The notes under the pieces are model-generated. The model made no database searches, was not told the DNA's origin, and worked only from the letters and a program-made list of their open reading frames with translations. The translations under genes were made by a program, and so were the position numbers. DNA of 64,000 bases, taken from Symsagittifera roscoffensis. Its lineage: Eukaryota; Xenacoelomorpha; Acoela; Convolutidae. This document shows, piece by piece, positions 40,921 through 54,400 of the stretch (positions are counted from its first letter, which is position 1; each line of letters begins with the position of its first letter). The stretch is from assembly GCF_963678635.1 (NCBI RefSeq), contig NC_087066.1, forward strand, positions 40,633,223 to 40,697,222, written 5' to 3'.

Positions 40921-41820
40921 TGTGCCATTCTGCCAGATTGGCACAGCGCAACCTTCCGGCGACACGAAAGAAAACGAATAAAGGCCTTAGTAAAGAAAAG
41001 TTACTGCGAAGGAGGGTATAGATATAACGAAAATATGAATTTTTAAAATTTCGCTTGACGGGCCAATATTTCTGAGAAATACAAAAAGACGGCCATTTTG
41101 ACTGAAAAGGACGAAAAAACAGAACAACAACAAATATAGTGAGAAACGGTCGTGCGGGAACACGAAGAAAACTGAGTCTCCTATCGTGGCAAAAACACAC
41201 GATAAGAACCTTAGCAGTGGATATTAGTGGAGAAGGAAGCTTTAGTGGGGAAGGAATATTCCACTGAACCCTCCCGTGCCACAAATTGGGAGAGATAACA
41301 GCGTTATTCGGGAAGATTACGGGAGCGGAGGCTTGGTCCCCCAGAGACTGTTGTATGTGAAGGGACTATTTAGAACTGACTTTGTAGCTACTTGGATGTC
41401 GTAGAACTTTGAATTACTACCGGTATAATTTGATATTTTAGAATATGAGTAGCTAGAAAGAGGAAAGGGTCAATCCATCTCCAATGGATTTAATATAGAA
41501 CTGTCACACAAAAACATATTAAAAAAGGTTGTTCGAGCCGTGTTTTTAAAAGCAATCACGTAGTCTGAGGATCCAAGACTCAGCTATGTGGTTGTGTTCG
41601 CTTGTAAACGAAAGCTGATCAAAAGTCGTTTGACTGATGGCCTAAAGATACTTTTTACTTAGCCCTAAACTTTTTACTTAGCCCTAAACAGACCAGAAAA
41701 TCAACTGGCAAGGTCGAGACGGTGAAAAACGAGTAGGATTAAGGTAACTGACGCCTGCCAGTCGTTAATAGGTACTTTTTCTACGCTCCGTCGATGTGTA
41801 GTATTTGGGCGAATGTTACA
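40921..41820 (+). repeat. 3' long terminal repeat (900 bp)
   Basis: This matches 19,306-20,189 throughout. Differences include scattered substitutions, a few one-base indels and a local tandem duplication near 41,650-41,690 in which ACTTTTTACTTAGCCCTAA occurs twice. That duplication accounts for the extra length. Confidence 0.93.
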
Positions 41821-42881
41821 TTAATTATTTTTAACGTGAAAAATTTCTCAGAAGTTGTAATTTTTGTACGAATTTCGGTTAATCATTGAGAATAAACTGA
41901 GGAGGAGTTGAATTATGGAGTTTGATCAAGAAATTTCAATGATTATTGCTCTTGTTTTTCAGTTGATTCGAAATTTTTAGTTAAATTCTCGCTAAACTGG
42001 ACACAAACTAGTTAATTACCAAAATAAAAAGATAAAAATTGAAAATTTTGGATAGGTTTGATTCAATTTTATTTTACTTTCTCGAAAATTACGATTACTT
42101 TCTTTATTTTCCGGAAGTTTCAATATTGATTCTGCTTTTATGAGCTTTCTTTTGGTGTTCAGAGCTTTATATAACTCGCTTTTTAGCTCGAACTAAGCTA
42201 AACGTTATGGTATTTCAAAACTTTGATTGAAAACTGTGGAAAATTTCATATTTTGATCAAAATTTTGTTTTATTGTCTCAACATGATGACAATTAAAAAA
42301 CAATTTGAACTCAATTTTAAACGCTGAACATGAGTAAATTTTTTCACTAAGATCAAATTAAACAAAAAAGTAACCAAAACTATGAAATTTTTGCAATATA
42401 TTTTTTCAATCTCCATTTCATTATTTTTACTATAGAATTTTTTGCTTAATAACTTTTGGAAAACTATACAATTGTTCCAATTTGAACCTTGATTTCTTTT
42501 GCCAAATCCATTTTTTGGGACGCGCTCTTATTTCATTGTCGAACATAATGACAATTAAAAAACAATTTGAACTCAATTTCAAACGCTGAACATAAGTACA
42601 TTTTTTCACTAAGATCAAAATAAACAAAAAATTAACCAAAACTATGAGTTTTTTGCATTTTTTTTCCAAATAACTCAAACTTTTCCAATTTTCAGTAAGT
42701 TTTAAGCCATTTTAAGCTTTTCCTTTGATTTTCAAGTTTTATTTAATTTTGAGCTCACATTGAGGTAAGTTAAAAATTGTAGAGAAATCAAATTTTTTGC
42801 AATTTTTTCCAAAAAAACTTGAAACCTCGCAGTTTTTTTCTAAAAAACTTAACTTTTCTGATGTTTCAGTAGTTTTAAACA
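41821..42881. repeat. Right flank: copies of left-flank repeats
   Basis: About 41,960-42,400 is a diverged reverse complement of 4,090-4,510. About 42,440-42,540 matches the TTTTGCCAAATCC and GGGACGCGCTCTT part of the 686-bp repeat. No gene is supported. Confidence 0.65.
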
Positions 42882-43081
42882 NNNNNNNNNNNNNNNNNNN
42901 NNNNNNNNNNNNNNNNNNNNNNNNNNNNNNNNNNNNNNNNNNNNNNNNNNNNNNNNNNNNNNNNNNNNNNNNNNNNNNNNNNNNNNNNNNNNNNNNNNNN
43001 NNNNNNNNNNNNNNNNNNNNNNNNNNNNNNNNNNNNNNNNNNNNNNNNNNNNNNNNNNNNNNNNNNNNNNNNNNNNNNNNN
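42882..43081. other. Assembly gap (200 Ns)
   Basis: Exactly 200 unknown bases are present, a conventional placeholder length, so the true distance is unknown. Confidence 0.99.
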
Positions 43082-46000
43082 GTATAAAGAGCGAGCAGGC
43101 TTGCTTAAGTTTATTTTAAGCTGTTGACAATTTGGCTTAGTTTTAGTTTTACTCGAGTAAATTATTTTTATTAACGCCATTTTGGGAATGAAAACTTCAA
43201 AAATCTAAAAAAACTGCTGCAAAAAAATTGAAAAAAACTTCTGCTTTTTTCATTTTTTTTATTTTTCTTCAAAAATTGTTGTCTGATTCTGATTTGCCTA
43301 TTTTACTATGACTGTCGAAAGTACCTAACTTCTATTTTTTGTTAGATTTATCACACCACCCGGAATTCACGACAATACTTAAAAAAAATTTTTTTGTGTT
43401 TGTTTTTTGAAGACAGATCGGAACATTCTGTGCTGGTTGCACAGTAACCGGCTAGCCATGTTATTTTTTGCTTTTAATTCTATTTTTGCTTGAAGCAAGA
43501 AATATGGCTTTAGTTTTACTTTCAATTTGAATACAAAGTTGATATCTTGAAAAAACTTTCATTTTTTGTACAATAATAAGTTATGGATACTAAAAAAAGG
43601 TAGTAACGTTCAATGAACTACTTCTCTAATTGTAATTTTTATGAGTGGTTAAACTTTATTGACATTTCTCCTTAAATGGATAATTTTTCTAATTATGACT
43701 GGAAGCTTTAAACATTTCATAATTATCATAACTTTTCGTTTCTGAGTTTAGCTTTGAACTCTCTTCAATTACCTAGCAAATCGAACTTTTATTGCTGTGA
43801 ATCTACTGGCCACACTATTGGAAAATGGGAATCTGTGGGAATCTATTGAAAATTGATTTCAAATAAACGAGCTGATGTAACTGATTTTTCTCAAAGCTGT
43901 TTTTGAAGATGAGCATAGAAAAAACTAAATTGATAATCAAGCAATTGATTATCGACTTCTACGCCTACCATTTACAACAATTAGTTTGTTGTTCATTTTG
44001 CTTAACTCACTATTTTTTTAAATTTATAAAATCGTTATATTTAGTCATGACTTCAATAATCCGCAGTTAATTTTTTCTCAGTAAAAAAGGAAGGAAACTT
44101 GGATAAGAAAATTTTTTTTCTAGTGCTTCCATGTACCTACTAAAAGATACAGCAGGGTAGTTATAACCACCCTGCTGGGTAGTTAGTGCGATTAAAACCA
44201 CAGCAGAGTAGTTAGTGCGATATCATAATTAGTAAATTGTTTGGTTAACTGTTTTCCAAATAAAAGAAAAATATATCGAACTGAGAGATTTCAATAGCGC
44301 CGAATAACAATAGTGCCGGATAAAATTTTGTCGATTGCAACCTTTTTTGGGAAATCCTAAGTTTCTTCCATTTTCATTTTTTTGTTGAATTTAGCAGTTA
44401 CACATTGCAGAGTTTAATGAAAATGCCTGAAGGGCTTATCAAAAAGCACTTCAGCTCATCGAGTGGTAACTATCTGAAAAAATTATTCAACAGAAGATCA
44501 AACTTCATAAGATGAGAAAAGGAATGTTTTAAGACGGTAAATTGTGAATATCCTAGTAGTATAAGATATTTTAAAAAACGTAAAATTTTGAAACCATTTC
44601 AGAAACTCCTATTCGTCCACTGTCTCTAAATCAAAATTTATCATATCATGTGCGAGCTAAATGTTTTCGAAAAGCCCGAGCCTATGGGATATAAACCTGG
44701 TAGCTTTAGCAGATCTTCGGGTATAACGCCGGCTGCAAAAATCTGGTAAGTCAAGCAAATTTTTTGAGAAATTTGTATCTGCTGAGCAAACAATTCTTTT
44801 GCTAACTCAGTGGTATAAACTTCATGAAGAGTTAGTTATTGGCTTCTTTGTATGATACTGTTAAGGCTTCCATTTTTTCCCTAAAGAGAATTTTTATTTA
44901 AAAAAAAAACATTTCTGAAGACGTGAAATTATATGTAAGTTTTATTTATACGTATTTCATGCACAGTTAGACGGCGTTGTGTAATGAATTGAGCAAATGA
45001 TTTGTAAAACAGTGAAAGCTGATTTTTGGAGGAAAAACTTTCTAGAGTTAAGTAAAAAATTTGTAAACACTTTCAATTTTCTTATTGTGTTCTTTGAATT
45101 GGATTTTATTGTCAATAACAAGACCAAGACATTTCGAAAAAAGTTTTTCGTTTTCCTTTCAGAAAATTTTTTTGTTGATTTCTTTTTTGAAACTAGAACT
45201 TTTCCCAAATTATTGGATGCACATTTAGCGCTATTTAGCGATATTTTTCAAACCAATTTGGGCAATTTTGAATATCCTTCTTATTACTTTTACGACAAGC
45301 ATTATATATTGTGGTGTCATCATTAAAGAGAACAAATTTGAATTTTTGCACCTATCAGGCATATCATTTATACATAATCAGTGGCCTCAAAAGGGAGCCT
45401 TGATGCGCTCCAAATTGGATCAATTATTTTATATGATTTTTTTTTGCCATGCTTAACATATTGTTTCCAATCACTTAATTATTTTTCATGAAGTTCGTAA
45501 CAATTTCCTTGAAATCAATAGCAGTGTATTCTCTCAAGTGGAACGGTTTGATCAGTTCTGTCAAAAATCAATGAAAAAATTTTTCAATAGAATTTTTCAT
45601 GTGCTCTAAAAACAAATCAAAGCATGAACACATGATTTTTGGTAAGAACCCAAATTGCTTCATTTGCAAAATTTCAAAATTTTCAATAAACAATGCTAGT
45701 CATTTGTAGAAAATTTTTCAAACAATTTAAGAAATAGAGCTGACTATACTAATGGGTATTTAATTTTGGGATCAAAAAGTTTATCATATTTATTTAAGAC
45801 CCGGACCTTCGCCAGCTTAACGATATCCGAAAAAAACACCTTCATTCAAACATTCAATAAAAATTTCAGCAAAAAACTGACACATATAACAGTCAATAAT
45901 TTTTGAAGTAAGTTGTTACCAATGCCATCGTGTTACTAATGAATGGTTTATATTTTCAAGTTTTTTTGAATTTGCAACTTCTGGTACATTTACGGGTGAT

Positions 46001-46224
46001 TATACACAAGAGTTTTCTATTTTTTCCTTGAAAACTCTTGGGAACAAAATTTTTGCTCACTTTATTGCTCACGTGTTACTTATGAACAATTTATAATTTT
46101 CAAGTTTTTATTTGAATTTGCAACTACTGGAACATTTATGGGGTTTTTTTTTCCTTGAAAGTTCATGAGAACTAAAATTTTTCTCACATTTTTTTCGATG
46201 TTAGAGATAAAACTATTAAAATTT

Positions 46225-46283
46225 CCACACACACACACTTACACGACACACACACACACACACACACATACACACACACACAC
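46225..46283. repeat. (CA)n microsatellite
   Basis: About 58 bases of CA dinucleotides, interrupted by TTACACGA and by TA. Confidence 0.95.
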
Positions 46284-47179
46284 TTCTCACCTTGTTAACT
46301 GTTCATCCTTAAAAAAAAATTTCTTTACACGAAAATGCGAATTTGGTTCTATCTTAATTTTAAAAAATCGCGATTAATGGTTTAATTTTGTTGAAGCACT
46401 TTATACTTTTCATGATGTACTAATAAATTCAATTTCAAGTTTTTTTGAGAGTGTTACAGAGAAAAATGACAATTTAGTATGTTAACTGTTCGTTTTTTAA
46501 TGCTAAGGCTTTGATTTTTGCAGCAGTATTTTTCTGTAGCGCTTCCAAAGCCCTATTTTGAAAAAAATTTTGGGCAATTTATTTGAAATTTTTGTCACTT
46601 CTGTACTTTGGCATAATTTTACCGAATCATGAAACATTGTATACGTCGCGAAAACTACTCTAATTCTTTCGCTGTTTCGGAGAAATTGATGCCTAAGAGC
46701 TTTGCTTTTCATTTCAATGAGGAGATCTCATGCATATAGGAAAGAACATAAAAACATAAGACTGGGCTTTCAGTTCATTAATTGAGAATCATAAAACTGC
46801 GGTGTTTTGTTATGAAATTTTTACTATGTTTAGAAAAATTTAAGTTTCGCTATTCGCACAGCCATTGGCCACTATTGGTGCTATAAAAAGGTACAAAAAT
46901 GATCTGGTGCATTACTGTAAGTATAGTTCGACTACAAAACCAGACAAACAGGCGAAAAGATTAAAGTACCGCTCTAAAGTGCCACAAACTTAAGAAAAAA
47001 TATGGTAAATTGGATAGGATATACATGCTATGGTTTTCTGACAAACAATTTGAAGTGGCAAAAAAGACTGTTTACTCATTCAATGTTTGTTTTTGTCATA
47101 CATTTTCTGACGCCAACTTAGGAGAAAAATTTGATACTTTTGTAGAGTGGTGGATCTAGGTTTCTCTCTCGAGGGGATC

Positions 47180-47213
47180 AATTTGGTCGACCTTTATTTA
47201 GGTCGACCAAATT
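47180..47213. repeat. Perfect 14-bp inverted repeat
   Basis: AATTTGGTCGACCT and AGGTCGACCAAATT flank the 6-base loop TTATTT. There are no further arms, so this is a small hairpin or the relic of one. Confidence 0.8.
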
Positions 47214-48913
47214 TATTTTCCGAGCTCTCTCAAAGTACCAAAAAAAAACTTTTTTGGTCAGTTTTTCAGCGCCGCAGGCAAAATTTTGAAAAGTAGGCAA
47301 ATTGTTATATATTGGCAAGGTATTGTTTTGGGCAATAAAAAGTAAACAAAATTGTTATATATTGGCGTTGAAGGCGCTTTTAGAAAAATTTTAGGGTCCG
47401 TCACCAAATATGGATATCTCAAAATAGTACAAAGGGGGGGCCTTTTGGGTAGGCAGGAGGGTTGAATCACTGAGGTCGAATCCCCTGCTCTTGTATCAAA
47501 TGTGTACTTTGGTTGATGGCAATAATGATTGCACAATTACCTCTCTTTTTGTAGTCAATCCTCTTGTTTTTTCGACAATATTTTACCTCAATTTTTGTGA
47601 AAATGCGTTTCGCAATTTTTTTTAGCAATCTTCATTTATTCTTACGGCAATCTTTAACTAAACAAAAAATGTCTTCACATCGAGAAAACGACTCTGAGTA
47701 TTTTGTTTTGAGAAAAACCCTGCGAAGAGTTCTTGCTTTTCACTTCGAACATCATTTTTTTTTACTTTTCTATTTACTGTTCTGTTGATTAGATACAAGC
47801 ATAATCAGAATATGAAATCAGAAAATTAAAAACAGTAAGACAAAATGTGATTCTTTTTTGAAAAATCCCACTTCATTTCAGTTTTTTAACTGTTTTTTAA
47901 TCCATTTTGAGTTGAAATACAATTTGCTCACTATTCTTCTACTTTTTTGCTACCATAATTAGAACAAGAAACGAGGAACTTAAAAACAGTAGGATAAAAG
48001 TTTTTGCAAATTATACATTTATTTTAGTCTTTGAGTGTTTCTTAGTCTAGTTTGAATTAAAAAAAAAACAATTTATTCATATGTAAAAAAAATTGCCATG
48101 ACTTGCTTAATATTTACACGTTGTATTTGTCTAAGAAAACTTCAAATATAAAAAAAAAGGTTTAATCTTTACTGTAAAGGTTATTTCTTATATCGATTGA
48201 AAATATTTCCTGGAAAATATATGTTCTGTTCTCCTTGATTTAAAAATTTTGCCGCACTCGAGCTAAGAGCAGACCCGCTTTTTTCAAGTATACTTTATTT
48301 CAATCTATTTACCTACTTGTTAAATGTTGTTGACAGCCAATTGGAATATTTCTTTTGGGAAATAAAATATTTCGTATTATGCTCTTATATTCCAAAATCT
48401 AGCCTTGTTATTTTGCTTCACCAGATTTCGTTCATACCTTTCTTACCTCTTTAACAGGGATATCTTTTTTCTTCACTTCATTTTTCGCGCAAAATTTAAG
48501 CAAAATGAAAAATAACTGTTAAGTTAGAACCCGTATTTTTTATCAGTTTCTTATAATTTTGGTAATATTGGGCGACCTTCTTTTCTTTATCTTAAAATCC
48601 CTGGCTGAATAAAGGCTGAAATTTTTACCCCCAGTTCATCTCAACTTGGCAGACGTTTTGAAGGCAAGGACCACCCTGAGTTTTTTTCTTCAGATCGTAT
48701 GTACGCGAACAGAATGCTAATATATGTAACTTTTGAGCTACAAAAAATATAGTTGCATAAATCTGTGATGATAGAGACACCAACTTGAAACAGTTACAAA
48801 AATTATTGTTGCTTTGCAATATAATACAAAAAAAGTTACATTGAAGAAACCTTGCTTATTCAACTGATCATTTTGTGGAGGTTATTTGAAATTATTCGCA
48901 TTATTTTTTCCAA

Positions 48914-48993
48914 ATGAAACTTTCAATTCTATTATTCATCAAATTTTACTCAGTTTTTGCTTTGGACTTGAAGTCATCAAATGAAGAATACGT
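48914..48993 (+). CDS. Probable first exon (signal peptide) of ligand-gated ion channel
   Basis: ATG at 48,914 opens a classic signal peptide: a lysine, a hydrophobic core and a small residue before the likely cut (MKLSILLFIKFYSVFA). Ten residues of mature protein follow, then a GTAAGT donor at 48,994. The exon ends after two bases of a codon. The channel exon at 57,347 begins with the one base needed to complete that codon, giving Val, and is in the right frame. The product would enter the secretory pathway. The link across an 8.35-kb intron rests on phase and position, so it is an inference; other small exons may lie between. Confidence 0.55.
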
Positions 48994-51221
48994 GTAAGTT
49001 GGTTTGCTTTCCTCGATTTGAATTAAAAGCATTCACTTCTTTGCCTTTATTTAATCTAATGATCAAAAAATACTTCAATTAAAAATTCTTAATCAAACAA
49101 AGCGACCGACTAATCGCTATGAACACAAACTTATGGAAAAAGAAAATTTGACCACAAAATGAACGAAAAGCATAAACCATTTTAATTCTATATTCTACAA
49201 AGATAACTTTGTGGAAAATTGGAGAAATTTGCTTTTCAATCGCAGCTGAGCATTTTTCTTTAGATTTCAGGTTTTCAGGTTTTTATCTAAAAATATAACG
49301 CGGTACTTCGATTACAGCCACAATTGGCCAGATTGGGGTGGGTCTTAAGCTAGAGGCATAGATGAACGCTTGTCAATTTATTTTTGCAATGACATGTATT
49401 CGAACACTTGATCTGCCAAATCGAAAACGAACGCCTTGCCACTATGATAGATGTCTCATTTGAAGCTAACCACCATTTCTGAATTTTGTTCACGGAAATC
49501 TCCGCAAAATCTGAGACGCCAGAAAAATTTTCAAGACAAAAAAAAAACCGGAAAAATTCTAAAGGCAACAAAAGCTTGCTGCTGTGCAAGTAAGTCAAAA
49601 TCTTTTGATAACAAATTACGAAATTCAAAAATGTTTTGCTTCGTTTCGAATGGCTTTTTATTGAAATTTTATTTTCAATTGCAACCTGGGAAAATTGAAA
49701 GAACTAGGTCAATCCCACGAGCTACATTTCAAGCAAAAAGATGTATTAAGCTTTATATTATCAATTGAAGAAAGTAGGTTGCTTTTATTTTACACATTTT
49801 GAAGCTAGGTTTTTTTGTGGTTAATGGGGTCTGAAAACTGTTACCTGCACAATTTGAAATATACAATTGGTGCTCGCAAACTTCTTTATTTTCGAATGAT
49901 CTTGTTTTGTAAGCGGTGAATTTACTGGCTGTGAAATCACTCAAAACTAGCAAAGTTTTATAACTTTACAAATTATTTCATAATGTGAATTGACTTGCAA
50001 TATTAACATTTTTCAAAGCAAACTCATCAGGCGATGAAACTTTGAAATATTTTGATACTTTATATTTTGGCCAGATCGGTTTGCAACATGTTAAGAAATA
50101 TTTACACATGTTTTCAAGCACAAAATTCAATTTCAAATTAGCATTACTTTTCTCAATCAAACAGCTTCTTTTAAACATTTCAAAGCTCTAAAGTTAAATT
50201 TATGCAATTTAAGACAAAAAATTGGAATTTATTTTTTTTGTTGTTCTAAATTTTAAAAATGTAAAAGGTTAACAAATCTTTCAGACCAAAAAAAATTGAA
50301 GTGAATTGAGTTGATCCTGTCTGCAGCGTTAAAATAAAGTTAATAATAATCAAGATTCAGAAGGCTATAAGTCTTGCCAATTTAGCTTTTTTAATTGAAG
50401 TTGCAAGGCTCTACTGAGAAAAATAGACTTAAAGAAAAAATGCATGAAACTTATAGTTTCGAAAAACTAACCAACTTTGTCAAAATTTTATATTGATTGA
50501 AAAAATTTAAAATTTATTTAGAAAATGAGCTACAATAAAAATTTGCATATGAATATGGAAATTCGCACCAAATTGTAGTTTTAAATCAAGTTATTTGCAG
50601 CTTTATCTGTTTCTTCAAAAAACGAGCTAAAATCTAGAAAATTTCAGATATGAATAGCCGCCCTATGTTTGTTTTCGTGGGTTTTAGCGGTAAAGTTCAG
50701 AAGATTTTTCCGAGTTCACAAAATTAAACAAGGTTGATCTACGCAAAAATTTTTTTTTTTCCAACGCGTTTTTTGCGGTTTATTCTCTATAACTAACCTA
50801 ACTGCTGAATCTGAACTTTCAAAAACTTTGAAATATGAAAATAGAAATAACAATCTAGACAAAATCTGTAATGTTCGCTCACCAAAATCGACCGCTATGC
50901 AATTTCGTCGATAAACAGCTGAAAAGGAGCTCGTTTTATAATTACTATATCATAATAACGGTATGACTATCTTTTTTAGAAAGTCTCTTATACAGCAAAT
51001 CATACAGCTGATAATAATCTAATATTTTAAAAATTAAAATTTGATCTAACTAGCTAATTTATGACAATTTTGTAGATTAAATAGTTGCAAGTTACAAATT
51101 TCAGCAGATAAACCAGGAAAAAGTCTTTCTTTTATTGATTTGGGAGAAAATCATAGCATTGTACTATTAATTAAAAGGAATTGGATAACCATTTGTTTTT
51201 GATGATTTAACTAACGGTTCT

Positions 51222-51461
51222 TCAAAACTTAAGCCTGGAAGTTCCGGAAAGTACTTTGTGAGTCAAAAGGCTTTTTGCAGTCAGAAGTTTTTGCATGAAA
51301 AATGTTAATTTTTTTACTAATGTAGACCAAATGCTCAAAGAAACTACGAAACCCATAATGCTAAATCTTTCACTTGGCAACAAGATGTCAAAAATGCTTT
51401 CATCAAAAATTTGCTTTTGAGGCATTACTACAAGCGTTTTTCCCTTCAGTTCCACCAACAG
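51222..51461 (-). CDS. Possible isolated exon, unidentified
   Basis: On the minus strand an ATTTTCAG acceptor is followed at 51,461 by an open frame of about 79 codons (LKGKTLVVMPQKQIFDES, then hydrophobic GFVVSLSIWSTLV), which ends in a stop. A GTAAAA at about 51,325 could be a donor. Composition is more codon-like than the surroundings, but no domain is recognised and no partner exon is seen. Confidence 0.2.
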   Translation of the reverse strand: MLVELKGKTLVVMPQKQIFDESIFDILLPSERFSIMGFVVSLSIWSTLVKKLTFFMQKLLTAKSLLTHKVLSGTSRLKF

Positions 51462-54400
51462 CTGAAAATTAATTGTCGTTAAATTTCCCCATGAAGTCTT
51501 ATTGACTTCGCAAAATAAAAGTTGTGAATACTAGCAATCTTTAAAACCAGCGAATTAGTTCACATTGAATTGATTGCTTCAAGCAAAAACGTATATCTTT
51601 CTCTCCAAGCGCAATATTAACCTTCGCTAATTGAAAAAGAATAAAAGCTCCAAAAACTGAAAAAAAAAACAGTTTTAATTGATGCACCGATTGTTGATCC
51701 GGCCATTTGAAAAATGCAGAGGAACTTTGCGTTCAGATGTGTTTTAGTTTTTCTTTTTTTCTTTTTATCTTCTCTCAAAATCAGGCACCACAAATAATCA
51801 TCGCATTAGATCAAGTGATATATCATATTAAAGTTCTTTCAGTCGTGATTTGAGCAAATTTAAAAAACTTCGAAAAATTTTTCAGTACCCAGAAAAACCG
51901 GTTTGAAGTTTTTGAATTTTGTTCTAAATCCGATCTAACAAAGTGAGCGTGCAGGCTTACAATAGCTTATTATGCTTAATTCAAGCCTTCAGTTCGCTCG
52001 AGTAAAGTTCACTGCGACACTTTGAGAATCGAAAGCTTCAAAGACTCAAAAAATTGTTTTCACTTTTTTGTTTGTTTTTGAATAATTTTTGTTCAAAAAC
52101 TGCTTCCCAATTGGCCTATATTACTATGATTTTAGAATATACTTAAAATCTATTATTTCGTTCAGATTTTTTATCACATCATGCAGACAAAACGACATTA
52201 TTTTGAAAAGCTTTTTTTTGTGTGTTTTTAAGACTGTGGTCGGAGCATTCTGTGCTTTTTGCACAGTACCCGGCTATTGTTGTTTAAATTTAGAACCGGT
52301 TTTAGCCTAATACTGAAAGCAGGTATTATATTTTTTGAGGCATATCTCTAAATGCAGTTTTATTTCAAAAGAATCAAAATCTGTTTCGGACTATGAATAA
52401 TTGATACCATGTGATGCTTGTTTTGAGACAAAAAAATAGAACTGAACGAACACATCCTCATTGGTGGCAATCAACAGTGCCGAAGTAATACAGTGAGGCA
52501 ACTGAAGAAACTTTCAAGTGTGCCAAAAATAGATAATTTTAGGCACTGTTCAACTACAATTTATTTTTCGGCTCTGTTGTACTTCTGCACTAATGTACTG
52601 CATTGTCTTCAATGGGTCAGTTTAGAAAAAATAGATATTTTATTTTGCGGGACAGCAGATTGTTCTCAGGAAAAAAAAGTTGATTTCAAAGAGAGATTTT
52701 GCAACATTTTCATCTCTTACAACTAGCAATGATCGAAAATAGTTCTTCATGTTGTGTTTTAAATAAGATTCAATTATTCAATTCATGCGATACTGTGTTC
52801 AAGTCACAAAGGAGCACATCAATCACTGAATCGGATTAGCTAGAGCAGAACTATTCAGGTTAATTGAAGGGAATTTAAGTGATTTTCGCCACGTGAAACA
52901 TATACTTTTCCTTTTAATATTTAACAAGCATGCTAATTCTATCAATTCGATAAAAACATGTGAATTTTGAACTTTTTCATTTTTTTATGCTCAAAATCTG
53001 AAAACAGATCTAAAGTATTTTTATTTTAAGTTCCGAAAAATTAAAATATGGGTTTCCGAAAGAAGAAAGTTCATAAGCCTAATTTAGAGTTGAAACACTC
53101 CATGCAATCATGTTCTAAAGTTTATGGAGTTGTAGAATTTTGATTGATTTCGGCGTGGGCTTAAGCTTCTTCAGTTTTTATTATCTGTCCATCAACATGA
53201 TATTATCCCTCATGCTAGAAGGACCGAAAGACCAAATGACCGAAAAAATATGCTTGCCAATCAGAATTGTGTATAAATTAAAAATGTTTTCAAAAGTTTA
53301 GAAGTGTCGGCCAGAAATTTTTCTTTTCACGCGTTATCGGATATTTCCGTAGTTGAAGTGAAGATGTGGTCGTTGAACATGAAGATGTGGTTCATTATAT
53401 GAGTCAAATAAAACGTCTGAAAATTTTTATTGTATTTAAAACATTGAAATGCGTTCTTCGAATGAAACTTCGATATCTACTAAGCTGATTGGTCGACTAT
53501 AAAAAAACAGGTAATTTTGCAAAAAATAATTCATTGCCGCTAGTCTCCATTTTTCCAAATTTTTCAACTGGTTGCTAATTTTTCCGATATAGGGTCGAAT
53601 ATTTCTTAGAAGTTGCTAAGGGTATAAGACCTATAGCGTAAAAGACCTCCGCTCTGTTTCGTGATACACAAACAAACCCTTAAATTTTTTGATCTAGTTG
53701 CTTCAATTTCTCGCATCAGAACTTTCGGCTTCTCAAACTGTAGAACTTGTGTTCTTCAAATGAAAACAGACACCTTAGTTGGCTAGTAATAATTTGGCTT
53801 ATGTCAATTCAAAATGGGCTTGTTGCACTTATCTTAAAATCGGGACATTTATTATTCAATTCTATGTATTCCGGGTACAACTTTACTTTGTTCTTTGGGA
53901 ATCGACCCTGACAAACAGCTACCAATATATTGGTTGAATAACTAATAAAATAGTTCAGACAGACGTGACTTGAATCTGCTTGTAATATTTTTATTAGGTC
54001 GAAGACATTAATTTTTAATATAGATCTCCTGGTCAAATAGTTTCAGTTTTATGACTCCTTTTACGACAAGTCGTTAGAAGCTAAATGGGTCATAAATATT
54101 TGCAATAATTAGCTAAGAAGATCTTACTTAAGATTTTGTTAAGTTTTACTGCCTTATTGTCCCGAATTTTTAAAAAGAATGATACATTCGTGCTCGGTAA
54201 AGTTTTATTATTCCGACAAATTTTGACTTTTCAACAAACCTCTTTTGAAGACTTTGAAGACTTTTTTATTTTCTGAACGCAAGACTTAGCCAGTCTTTTG
54301 ATTACTTTTGAAAACATTTTTTTAGTTTTCTGAACGGAAGACTTAACAAGTTTAGACGGCATGCATAAAAATTACAAAATGAAAAATTTCATTTTTTTTG

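Larger units (their letters stand above)
19306..41820 (+). mobile_element. Giant Ty3/gypsy-type LTR retroelement, about 22.5 kb
   Basis: Two direct long terminal repeats bound an internal region of 20.7 kb. The internal order is primer-binding site, 3.1-kb leader, gag, protease, reverse transcriptase, RNase H, integrase. Integrase after RNase H is the Ty3/gypsy (and retrovirus) order. Beyond integrase are a macro-like domain and a second coding block of nearly 7 kb. Most gypsy elements are 5-12 kb, so this one is very large. The inside is much richer in G+C than the flanks. The copy carries in-frame stops and frameshifts, and the LTRs differ at roughly 3-5 percent of sites by eye, so it is probably not autonomous now. 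The flank is ATTA at both ends if the last A of the right LTR is shared; a clean 5-bp duplication is not seen. Confidence 0.93.
43082..48913. other. AT-rich intergenic DNA with dispersed repeats
   Basis: No complete gene is supported. 43,090-43,480 belongs to a repeat family also at 51,930-52,300 and in part at 55,200-55,440. A 28-bp palindrome (CAGCAGGGT...ACCCTGCTG) lies at 44,150-44,177. About 47,390-47,500 has an inverted relative at 58,070-58,180. The frames at 44,997-45,456 have a run of Phe/Lys codons and are not convincing. Confidence 0.55.

Noticed and set aside
40637-41284. 215-codon minus-strand frame across the 3' untranslated region and 3' LTR
   Set aside because: Only its LTR-derived part is also open in the 5' LTR (19,403-19,666), it has no domain or good start, and the sequence is constrained by LTR function. 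An antisense protein is possible but unsupported.
44997-45456. Phe/Lys-rich frames as a gene
   Set aside because: Composition follows the A/T bias, with no motif and no splice context.
46165-46377. 70-codon frame with Thr-His repeats
   Set aside because: It is a translation of the CA microsatellite.
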